From assembly GCA_021296375.1 (NCBI GenBank), contig JAGWAQ010000122.1:1-5274 (forward strand): 5,274 nt of DNA, given 5' to 3'. Positions 1 through 5,274 of this stretch are shown here, in pieces; position 1 is the first letter of the stretch, and every line of letters begins with the position of its first letter. The notes under the pieces were generated by a model. It was not told where the DNA came from. It saw only the letters and a list, made by a program, of their open reading frames with translations, and did no database searches. A program made the translations under genes and the position numbers. The stretch comes from Alphaproteobacteria bacterium (GTDB lineage Bacteria; Pseudomonadota; Alphaproteobacteria; Puniceispirillales; UBA1172).

Positions 1-2988
1 AATATGGAAAATATTTATCGCTATCTGCGGCTGAATGTGCCGGAAATCAGCAAGATTGGCCTGATTGATGGCCGCGTCACGCTTTCGGTGGTCGACCGCA
101 AGATCGTGGCCTTGTCGGGGGATTTGACCACCGGCGCCGGCGAAACCGATTTGCCGGGCTTGGGGAATGTCGCGTTCAGCAATGCCTCGCTGCTGTTTGC
201 TTACGACGCCGTTCAGGACCTGTTGACGATTTCCAATTTTGACATGGCGACGGTCAATCCGGCGTCGTTGCGCCCTGGTAAAGTCAATTTCACGGGGCAG
301 GTTCGGCAACCTCTCAGCAGCTCGCCATTGGTGATCGCCAAGCTGCGCGGCAGTGATCTGCCGTTTGAACGCCTGATGTCGCTCTGGCCTGAAAACGAAC
401 GCAATCAGCTGCGCACGAAAGTCAGGGAAACGCTGGGTGGCGGGCAGGTCTTGTCGCTGGGGCTGGATACCGTCGGCTCGCTCGACCGGAACCGCAATGT
501 ATTTGAGCTGACGACTTTTGATCTTGTGTCGGAATTGCGGGGGATTGAGTTGAACACCAGCTTTGCCTCGATTGAAAACCTGCGCGGTTCCCTCGGGGCG
601 CGGCTCGAGCTGTCGATCGGCTCAAAAGGCATTATTGAACACGCGGCGGCGGATCTGCTGTTGCGTAACGCCAGTCTTGTCTCGACCTCAAGCGATGAGC
701 GGATCGAGCTGGAAGGGATTGAATTCCGGACAACCCTTGATGGCAATATCCTGAGCATCAGCCGCGGTGCGATCGACGCCCGCCACCTTGGGCAAATGGC
801 GATGGTGGCGAAGATCGCCCTTGAGCCGGATTGGCATCCGCACCGGTTTGACATCAGCGTCAAGGCGGAACAGATCGACAAAAACCTGTTCGTCGATCTT
901 TGGCCCGCAAGCATCCGCCCGAAAACCCGCCAATGGATCGCCCGCCGCATTCATGATGGCCAGATCAACGGCCTGTCCATGAACGCCGGTATCGATATTC
1001 CGCGGGATACCCCGCCCCAGGTGATTTATCTTGATGGCAAGGCGCGGCTGGTTAATTCCGGGCTGACCTATATCGCTGGCATGCCGCCGATCACTCAAGT
1101 CAACGCCCCCTTGACGTTTGAAAGCTCTTACCTGCGGGCTGATCTGGAAACCGGCACGCTGGATGGTCTTGATGTGGCGGGTTCGCGCATCATCATCCGC
1201 AAGAACGAAGCGGGGCCGGTTGCTGATGTGGCGGTGCTGGCGAATGGGGATTTCGGTGGCGCCTTGCGGCTGGTCAATCACCCGAGGCTTGATCTCCTGA
1301 AAGAGGTCGGGTTCCCCATCACCACGGCAACGGGGGATATCGACGCCTCGATGTCCATAAAATGGGTGATCCCGAGCGATAATCAAACGATTGAGGATAC
1401 CGGCGGGATGGATGTTAACCTGTCGGCAAGCGTCATTGATGCCGGCATCACGGGATTGCCGGAAGGGCTGGCGCTAACCGCAGCCAATATTGATATGCTG
1501 GTTTCAAGCGGGCGGGTGAATATCGCCGGGCGCGGCAAGCTCAATGGCGCCGAAACGGTCATGAGCTTGATTTACACGCCGGAAAAAACCCTCGATGTCA
1601 TGTTGAATATTGACCCGAGCGAAGCCATGACGACCTTGATCAAGGATAAATCCGGGCTTGATTTGAGTGGGGATACCGGCGGCATTATCCATGTGTCCCG
1701 GCCACCGGTTTCTGATGAAACCCTGGTCGATGTCGAAATTGACCTGACCGGCACCGGCATCAATCTTGACCGCTTTGGATTGGTCAAGCTGCCGACGGAA
1801 CCGGCCCTTCTGAAGGCCAGTTTCATGCTCAGGAACGGGCTGTTTTCCAAGATCAGCGATATCTCTCTTGAAAGTGAATTTCTGAGTGCCGATGGCCATA
1901 TGTCCTTTGATGAAAGCGGCCAGTTTCTGGGGGCGTATTTTGGCCATGTCGGCTGGCCCGGAAATGACATTAATCAAATCACCATGGAATATGACGAAAA
2001 CAATGTTCTCAATATTTCCGCCGATGCCCATGTCATTGACTTAACCCCGCTGCGGCGCGAAGAAAGCCCGGGGGAGGGGATTTCCCTTGTGGTGGACCTG
2101 ACCGCCAATCGCATTGTGGTGGACCAGCAAATGTCCTTGTCGGGCAATGTCGGGCTGACCACGGCGGAAGACGGCACCGGCCAGGCGACTTTCCTTGGCA
2201 CGCTGTTTTTTGATGGCGAGCCGTTCATGCGCGAAGGCACCATGACGGCGATGTTCGGCGGCGGCCAGGACCTGATGGAAGGGCGCGGATTGATCGGCGG
2301 GGCGGAAGCCTCGATCTCCCTGTCGCCATCAGAACTGGGGGGGAACTTGCTTGTGCTGCGGTCCAATAACGCCGGTCAGGTGTTGAAGACGCTGAATGTT
2401 ATCGACGCCATCCGTGGCGGCAAGCTTTACATGGTGGCGGAATTTTTCCCTGATGATGAAACCCGCTCGGTAATCAATTTTGAACTTGAGGATTTCCGGG
2501 TGATCGAAGCCCCTACCGCCGTGCGGATGATGTCGGTGTTGAGCCTGGCGGGCATGTATTCCCTGATCGAAGGTGACGGCACTCATTTCAACCTTGGCCA
2601 TGCAAAAGTGGAAACCCTTGGCAACAAGCAGATCATTCACAGCGCCCGTTCGACGGGTGATGCCCTGGCGGTGGATCTGGTGGGGGTGATCGACACGGAA
2701 ACCAAAGAGCTTGAGGTCAGCGGGGCGTTGCTGCCGATCTATGGCATCACCAAACTTTTGGGCAAGGTGCCGCTGGTGAGTGAGATTCTGACCGGGGTGG
2801 ATAATTCGGGCCTGCTGGTGACGCAATTCACCATCGACGGGCCAATCGCCGAACCTGAAAGCAGCATTAACCTGTCCAGCATTGTGCCCGGGGTGTTCCG
2901 TGATGTCTTCAGCCCGAACTGGATCAGCCGTGAACGCGAACGCTTGATCGGCCCCGACAATTCCACCGCAAACATCAGCACGCCTTAA
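1..2988 (+). CDS. AsmA/YhdP-like envelope protein with DUF3971-type and AsmA-like C-terminal regions, 5'-truncated by the window edge
   Basis: The frame is open from the first base. The Met at position 4 has no visible ribosome-binding site and no signal anchor follows it, so it is probably internal and the N-terminal membrane helix lies upstream. At least 994 residues are visible. Counting from that Met, a block around residues 299-325 (LWP, then RPKTRQWIARRIHDGQING) resembles the DUF3971 region of YhdP relatives. Residues about 700-960 look like the AsmA-like C-terminal region: alternating hydrophobic beta-strand pattern, then LLPIYG near 909-914, KVPLVSEILTG, and a DGP-containing end. There are no obvious catalytic motifs. 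Known relatives (YhdP, TamB, YdbH of E. coli) are inner-membrane-anchored proteins with a long beta-groove across the periplasm, implicated in phospholipid transport to the outer membrane. A similar role here is inference. The gene ends convergently with tyrS, 57 bp away. Family assignment is fairly sure; the exact function is not. Confidence 0.85.
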   Translation, partial: NMENIYRYLRLNVPEISKIGLIDGRVTLSVVDRKIVALSGDLTTGAGETDLPGLGNVAFSNASLLFAYDAVQDLLTISNFDMATVNPASLRPGKVNFTGQVRQPLSSSPLVIAKLRGSDLPFERLMSLWPENERNQLRTKVRETLGGGQVLSLGLDTVGSLDRNRNVFELTTFDLVSELRGIELNTSFASIENLRGSLGARLELSIGSKGIIEHAAADLLLRNASLVSTSSDERIELEGIEFRTTLDGNILSISRGAIDARHLGQMAMVAKIALEPDWHPHRFDISVKAEQIDKNLFVDLWPASIRPKTRQWIARRIHDGQINGLSMNAGIDIPRDTPPQVIYLDGKARLVNSGLTYIAGMPPITQVNAPLTFESSYLRADLETGTLDGLDVAGSRIIIRKNEAGPVADVAVLANGDFGGALRLVNHPRLDLLKEVGFPITTATGDIDASMSIKWVIPSDNQTIEDTGGMDVNLSASVIDAGITGLPEGLALTAANIDMLVSSGRVNIAGRGKLNGAETVMSLIYTPEKTLDVMLNIDPSEAMTTLIKDKSGLDLSGDTGGIIHVSRPPVSDETLVDVEIDLTGTGINLDRFGLVKLPTEPALLKASFMLRNGLFSKISDISLESEFLSADGHMSFDESGQFLGAYFGHVGWPGNDINQITMEYDENNVLNISADAHVIDLTPLRREESPGEGISLVVDLTANRIVVDQQMSLSGNVGLTTAEDGTGQATFLGTLFFDGEPFMREGTMTAMFGGGQDLMEGRGLIGGAEASISLSPSELGGNLLVLRSNNAGQVLKTLNVIDAIRGGKLYMVAEFFPDDETRSVINFELEDFRVIEAPTAVRMMSVLSLAGMYSLIEGDGTHFNLGHAKVETLGNKQIIHSARSTGDALAVDLVGVIDTETKELEVSGALLPIYGITKLLGKVPLVSEILTGVDNSGLLVTQFTIDGPIAEPESSINLSSIVPGVFRDVFSPNWISRERERLIGPDNSTANISTP

Positions 2989-3002
2989 ACCTGCCGGTGT
3001 CC

Positions 3003-3063
3003 GTTTCGGGATCAGGCCAGTTTCAGGATCAGAACAGTTTCGGGATCAGGTCAGTTTCAGGAT
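3003..3063. repeat. 17-bp tandem repeat, about 3.6 copies, at the convergent junction and tyrS 3' end
   Basis: On the plus strand the copies are 3003-3019 (GTTTCGGGATCAGGCCA), 3020-3036 (GTTTCAGGATCAGAACA), 3037-3053 (GTTTCGGGATCAGGTCA) and a partial copy 3054-3063 (GTTTCAGGAT). Copies alternate between TTTCGGG and TTTCAGG, so the array also has a 34-bp period: 3003-3032 and 3037-3066 differ at only a few bases. The copy at 3047-3063 is part of tyrS and encodes its last residues ILKLT, with the stop codon completed at 3046. The other copies lie beyond the stop and would not change the protein. The pattern suggests slippage duplication starting from the tyrS end. No hairpin followed by a T-run is visible in 2989-3045. 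Confidence 0.9.
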
Positions 3064-4284
3064 AACGTGGCGTTTCTTGCCCGAAGACAGTTTGGCCTTG
3101 CCGTCGGCGTCAAAATCAGCCGTCGTCACCTGATGGTCTTCATCCTGCACCGCAACATCATTGAGGCGGGCGCCGCCGCCACGGATCAGCCGCCGGGCCT
3201 CCCCGTTTGAGGCCACCAGCCCGGCGGTTTTCAAGGCATCGATAAAGCTCATCTCAGCGGAACCGCAACTGACTTCAGGCAGGCCGGCGGCATTGCCGCC
3301 ATCACCGAACGCCTTGGCGGCGGTCGCCGCCGCTTCCGCCGCTTCTTCCGGCGAATGGCAAAGGGCGGTGGCTTCATTGGCGAGGATGATTTTGGCGTCA
3401 TTGATCTCACTGCCCTGAAGCTGCTCAAGACGTTCAATTTCCGCCAGCGGCAGTTCCGTGAACAGGCGCAGGAAGCGGCCGATATCGCCATCTTCGGTGT
3501 TGCGCCAGAACTGCCAGAAATCCCATACCGGCAGTTTTTCTCTATTGAGCCAGATGGCGCCTTGCGCGGATTTGCCCATCTTGGCGCCCGACGCCGTGGT
3601 GATGAGAGGCGAGGTCAGGCCAAAGACTTCCTGCTGGTCGACACGTCGAGTCAGGTCAACACCGGTGACGATATTGCCCCATTGGTCGGAGCCGCCCATC
3701 TGCAGGACACAGCCGTAACGGCGGCGCAATTCCATGAAGTCATAGGCTTGAAGGATGGAGTAATTGAACTCAAGAAAGCTCATCGGTTGTTCGCGATCAA
3801 GCCGCAGTTTAACGCTGTCCATGGACAGCATGCGGTTGATGGAAAAATGCACGCCGTAATCCCGCAGGAAGGAAATATACCCGAGCTGGTCAAGCCATTC
3901 GGCGTTATCCACCATGATGGCATCACTGGGGCCATCCCCGAAAGTCAGGTATTTTTCAAACACCTTGCGGATGCCGTTTTTGTTGTTTTCGATATCGTGG
4001 TCAGACAGCAACGGGCGCTGGCTGTCCTTGCCAGAAGGGTCACCGACCTTGGTGGTGCCGCCGCCCATCAGGACAATCGGTTTATGGCCGCATTGCTGAA
4101 GAATCCGCAGCATCATGATTTGAACAAGCGAGCCGACATGCAGGCTGTCGGCGGTGCAGTCAAAACCGATATATGCCGGCAGGCAGGTTTCGGCCGCCGC
4201 CTCATCCAGCCCTTCAAGGCTGGTGGCCTGATGCATATAGCCCCGTTCGGTGATGATGCGGATAAAGTCAGATTGCGGCGTCAT
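3046..4284 (-). CDS. tyrS: Tyrosyl-tRNA synthetase
   Basis: This cytoplasmic class I aminoacyl-tRNA synthetase activates tyrosine with ATP and attaches it to tRNA-Tyr. The 412 residues are close to the usual bacterial length (about 400-430). The first signature motif is HVGS at residues 49-52, after YIGFDCTADS, and the second is KMGKS at 235-239. Between them lie the GGGTTKVGDPSGK loop (74-86), the tyrosine-binding segment with Tyr175, Gln179 and Asp182, and GGSDQWGN (197-204). Residues about 348-412 form an S4-type RNA-binding domain (EARRLIRGGGARLN). All key residues appear intact. The chosen ATG has a good ribosome-binding site, AAGGGAA, 8 bases upstream. The gene follows the alpha/beta hydrolase gene by 17 bp on the same strand, so the two are probably co-transcribed. 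The last codons belong to a 17-bp tandem repeat that continues past the stop. No T-box leader is expected or seen in the 17-bp gap. Confidence 0.98.
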   Translation of the reverse strand: MTPQSDFIRIITERGYMHQATSLEGLDEAAAETCLPAYIGFDCTADSLHVGSLVQIMMLRILQQCGHKPIVLMGGGTTKVGDPSGKDSQRPLLSDHDIENNKNGIRKVFEKYLTFGDGPSDAIMVDNAEWLDQLGYISFLRDYGVHFSINRMLSMDSVKLRLDREQPMSFLEFNYSILQAYDFMELRRRYGCVLQMGGSDQWGNIVTGVDLTRRVDQQEVFGLTSPLITTASGAKMGKSAQGAIWLNREKLPVWDFWQFWRNTEDGDIGRFLRLFTELPLAEIERLEQLQGSEINDAKIILANEATALCHSPEEAAEAAATAAKAFGDGGNAAGLPEVSCGSAEMSFIDALKTAGLVASNGEARRLIRGGGARLNDVAVQDEDHQVTTADFDADGKAKLSSGKKRHVILKLT

Positions 4285-4292
4285 AACAGGGG

Positions 4293-4299
4293 TTCCCTT
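4293..4299 (-). promoter_or_regulatory. Ribosome-binding site of tyrS, within a small potential hairpin
   Basis: The minus strand reads AAGGGAA 8 bases before the tyrS ATG, a good Shine-Dalgarno match. The same bases can pair: AGGG, loop AAC, then CCCT (4298-4288) makes a four-pair stem that would partly hide the site. It begins only a few bases after the hydrolase stop codon (4302-4304), so ribosomes finishing the hydrolase could open it. The pairing is visible; coupling is inference. Confidence 0.65.
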
Positions 4300-4301
4300 A
4301 T

Positions 4302-4967
4302 TTACATCGGGTCGAGCGGCTTGTCGGAATCAGGCGCGGCTTTGCTCAGGTAGTCGCCCATTTCCGCCATCAGCTCATCAAGATGACTTGAGAAGAAATG
4401 GTTGGCTTCAGGCACAAAGCGCAGGTCAACCTCAACGCCTTTCTGGGTCTGGATGCGGTCCACCAGCTTGCTCACGGTTTCCGCCGGAACAACGCTATCG
4501 GCCTCACCATGGAGGATGACGCCCGAAGACGGGCCGGGCGCCAGGAAGGTGAAATCTTTATCCGCCGCTGGCGGGGTGACGGCCACAAAACCTACAATTT
4601 CAGGGCGGCGCATCATCAGCTGCATGCCGATCCAGGCACCGAAGGAAAACCCCGCCACCCAGCAGGATCGCGCGCTCGGGCATTGCGCTTCGATCCAGTC
4701 CAGCGCGGTGGCGGCATCGGACAGCTCGCCCTCGCCGTTGTTGTAAACTCCCTTTGAACGCCCCACCCCGCGGAAATTAAAGCGCATGACATGGAAGCCG
4801 CGGTCCTGAAAATGCTTGTACATGGCCAGCGACACGCGGTTGTTCATATTGCCGCCGCGATTGGGTTCTGGATGCAGAATAAGCGCGAGTGGTGCCGTCG
4901 GGTCTGCCGCAGGCATATACCGCGCTTCCAGGCGACCTTCGGGGCCGTTGATGATCACTTCAGGCAT
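4302..4967 (-). CDS. Small alpha/beta hydrolase (COG2945-like), substrate unknown
   Basis: The 221-residue protein has a complete-looking serine hydrolase triad. The nucleophile elbow is GFSFG with Ser108, the likely acid is Asp157 in HGEADSVVP, and the likely base is His190 in EANHFF. An HPEPNRGGNMNN segment (32-43) probably forms the oxyanion-hole loop; many relatives read HPHP here, so the Glu at 34 is a variant. RFNFRGVGRSKG (62-73) and the GELSDAATALDW segment (80-91) are typical of this family of small cytoplasmic hydrolases. There is no signal peptide or membrane helix. A Met three codons upstream (4976) is also in frame. I prefer the second Met because relatives begin with MPEV and because GGGATGGA sits at the right distance from it. 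The gene is first in a unit with tyrS, 17 bp downstream. The natural substrate is not known to me, and the tyrS link does not reveal it. Confidence 0.9.
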   Translation of the reverse strand: MPEVIINGPEGRLEARYMPAADPTAPLALILHPEPNRGGNMNNRVSLAMYKHFQDRGFHVMRFNFRGVGRSKGVYNNGEGELSDAATALDWIEAQCPSARSCWVAGFSFGAWIGMQLMMRRPEIVGFVAVTPPAADKDFTFLAPGPSSGVILHGEADSVVPAETVSKLVDRIQTQKGVEVDLRFVPEANHFFSSHLDELMAEMGDYLSKAAPDSDKPLDPM

Positions 4968-4971
4968 CGGA

Positions 4972-4979
4972 TCCATCCC
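4972..4979 (-). promoter_or_regulatory. Ribosome-binding site deciding the hydrolase start
   Basis: The minus strand reads GGGATGGA ending 4 bases before the ATG at 4967, a partial Shine-Dalgarno match. It overlaps the alternative upstream ATG at 4976, which itself is preceded only by an A/T-rich stretch (TTTAAAAACATGGG). This favours the start at 4967. Confidence 0.5.
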
Positions 4980-5001
4980 ATGTTTTTAAAGAGCAAATCG
5001 C

Positions 5002-5030
5002 TGTATATCTTATGCGCGCGAAAATTCCAA
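5002..5030 (-). promoter_or_regulatory. Sigma70-like promoter for the hydrolase-tyrS unit
   Basis: On the minus strand TTGGAA (5030-5025) and TATACA (5007-5002) are separated by exactly 17 bases. Each matches four of six consensus positions. Transcription would begin near 4995, giving a leader of about 28 bases before the ATG at 4967. Position, orientation and spacing fit well; no experimental evidence is available from the sequence. Confidence 0.5.
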
Positions 5031-5091
5031 GATAAAGCACATCCCGAAGGGGGGTTATCTCTTGAAAAAACATGAAGATTGCCCCAGATCA

Positions 5092-5100
5092 TGGTATAAG
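5092..5100 (+). promoter_or_regulatory. Candidate extended -10 element for the cysE-like gene
   Basis: TGGTATAAG on the plus strand fits the extended -10 pattern TGnTATAAT with five of six hexamer positions. No convincing -35 lies at 16-18 bases; the nearby TTGAAA (5062-5067) is 27 bases away, too far. If used, transcription would begin near 5107, leaving a leader of about 120 bases that contains a small hairpin and the 13-bp repeat array. This is a weak prediction. Confidence 0.35.
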
Positions 5101-5110
5101 ACCGGCACAT

Positions 5111-5126
5111 GAAGTGGGGGGACTTC
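5111..5126 (+). other. Small stem-loop in the cysE-like leader
   Basis: GAAGT (5111-5115) and ACTTC (5122-5126) form a perfect five-pair stem around a loop of six G. A second imperfect inverted pair follows (GGCCTCAT at 5127-5134 with ATGGGCC at 5149-5155, one bulged T). No T-run follows either, so they do not look like terminators. They do not match a riboswitch class that I recognise, and they may be chance pairing. Confidence 0.3.
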
Positions 5127-5155
5127 GGCCTCATTGACGGGCGCCTCGATGGGCC

Positions 5156-5220
5156 CCGCTGAACAGACCCGCAGAATAGCCCCGCTGAACAGACCTGCTG
5201 AATAAACCTGCTGAACAGCG
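5156..5220. repeat. 13-bp tandem repeat, five copies, directly upstream of the cysE-like start
   Basis: Five contiguous 13-bp units are present: 5156-5168 CCGCTGAACAGAC, 5169-5181 CCGCAGAATAGCC, 5182-5194 CCGCTGAACAGAC, 5195-5207 CTGCTGAATAAAC, 5208-5220 CTGCTGAACAGCG. Units 1 and 3 are identical, and a 17-base identity (5153-5169 and 5179-5195) spans them. Odd units carry GAACAG and even units GAATA, giving a 26-bp higher-order period. The array ends 8 bases before the ATG at 5229 and has stop codons in the plus frames, so it is non-coding leader. Replication slippage is the likely origin. Confidence 0.9.
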
Positions 5221-5228
5221 ACGACACC

Positions 5229-5274
5229 ATGCTGAGAAATCTATTCGAAGAACTTGATTCGGTCATCGCCCGTG
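5229..5274 (+). CDS. cysE: Probable serine O-acetyltransferase, N-terminus only (cut by window end)
   Basis: Only 15 codons are visible, reading MLRNLFEELDSVIAR, and the next codon starts with G. The pattern (M-x(2-3)-L-x-E-[ED]-[IL]-D-S-V-x-A-R, probably followed by D) resembles the start of the short CysE form of alphaproteobacteria, from memory of the family. CysE makes O-acetylserine from serine and acetyl-CoA, the first committed step of cysteine synthesis, in the cytoplasm. An in-frame stop at 5199-5201 with no ATG, GTG or TTG after it makes the ATG at 5229 the first usual start. No Shine-Dalgarno sequence precedes it; the spot is taken by the last unit of the 13-bp array. The catalytic left-handed beta-helix region lies outside the window, so the assignment rests on a short resemblance. 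Confidence 0.5.
   Translation, partial: MLRNLFEELDSVIAR

Noticed and set aside
688..1386. A 232-codon open frame on the minus strand inside the large envelope gene
   Set aside because: It is antisense to a coding region with clear family features. The translation is rich in Arg, His and Asp in the way of a shadow frame and has no motif that I recognise.
3355..4353. A 332-codon open frame on the plus strand opposite tyrS
   Set aside because: It lies wholly antisense to a clearly intact tyrS and the start of the hydrolase gene. It shows no recognisable domain, and long antisense frames are expected opposite GC-rich genes.
5070..5114. Direct repeat ACATGAAG at 5070-5077 and 5107-5114 as an operator
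   Set aside because: Eight bases repeated once is not enough to claim a regulator site; the spacing matches no binding pattern that I know.
5072..5137. A 21-codon plus-strand frame (MKIAPDHGIRPAHEVGGLRPH) preceded by GAAGGGGGG
   Set aside because: The purine run is about 17 bases from the ATG, too far for normal use, and the frame overlaps the candidate promoter. It has no conserved features.
5101..5155. A possible riboswitch or attenuator ahead of the cysE-like gene
   Set aside because: The small hairpins do not match a SAM, T-box or other riboswitch pattern that I can recognise, there is no T-run terminator, and the short upstream frame has no cysteine codons.
3003..5220. The tandem arrays as a CRISPR array or mobile-element ends
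   Set aside because: The units are 13 and 17 bp, directly adjacent with no unique spacers, and no cas, transposase or terminal inverted repeats are present.
4955..5266. A 103-codon minus-strand frame across the divergent intergenic region
   Set aside because: It would run antisense through the cysE-like start and the 13-bp array and overlap the hydrolase start. It would also cover the hydrolase promoter, and its translation resembles no known protein.

Overview
The window is a moderately GC-rich stretch of bacterial chromosome, most likely from an alphaproteobacterium. The grounds are protein features: the TyrRS has HVGS and KMGKS versions of the class I signature motifs, the small alpha/beta hydrolase resembles one that I recall as common in that class, and the AsmA/YhdP-type protein has an alphaproteobacterial look. 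No transposase, integrase, prophage gene, CRISPR array, tRNA or rRNA was seen. The genes look like ordinary core housekeeping genes.

Layout. (1) Positions 1-2988, plus strand: the 3' part of a very large AsmA/YhdP-like envelope protein whose start lies outside the window. (2) Positions 2989-3063: a short convergent junction filled by a 17-bp tandem repeat that runs into the last codons of tyrS. (3) Positions 4967-3046, minus strand: a two-gene unit, a small alpha/beta hydrolase followed after 17 bp by tyrS (tyrosyl-tRNA synthetase). A sigma70-like promoter and plausible ribosome-binding sites are visible. (4) Positions 4977-5228: a divergent intergenic region with a minus-strand promoter for the hydrolase-tyrS unit, a weaker candidate plus-strand promoter, a small hairpin, and a 13-bp tandem repeat in five copies ending 8 bp before the next gene. 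(5) Positions 5229-5274, plus strand: the first 15 codons of a gene that resembles serine O-acetyltransferase (cysE).

The genes serve different tasks: envelope lipid traffic or assembly, an unknown hydrolytic reaction, tRNA charging, and probably the first step of cysteine synthesis. Only the hydrolase and tyrS appear to be co-transcribed. No new multi-gene system is apparent. The most unusual structure is the pair of short tandem arrays in the two intergenic regions. Both alternate between two versions of their unit, giving a higher-order two-unit period, and they share a similar core sequence. The second array occupies the place where the ribosome-binding site of the cysE-like gene would be expected.
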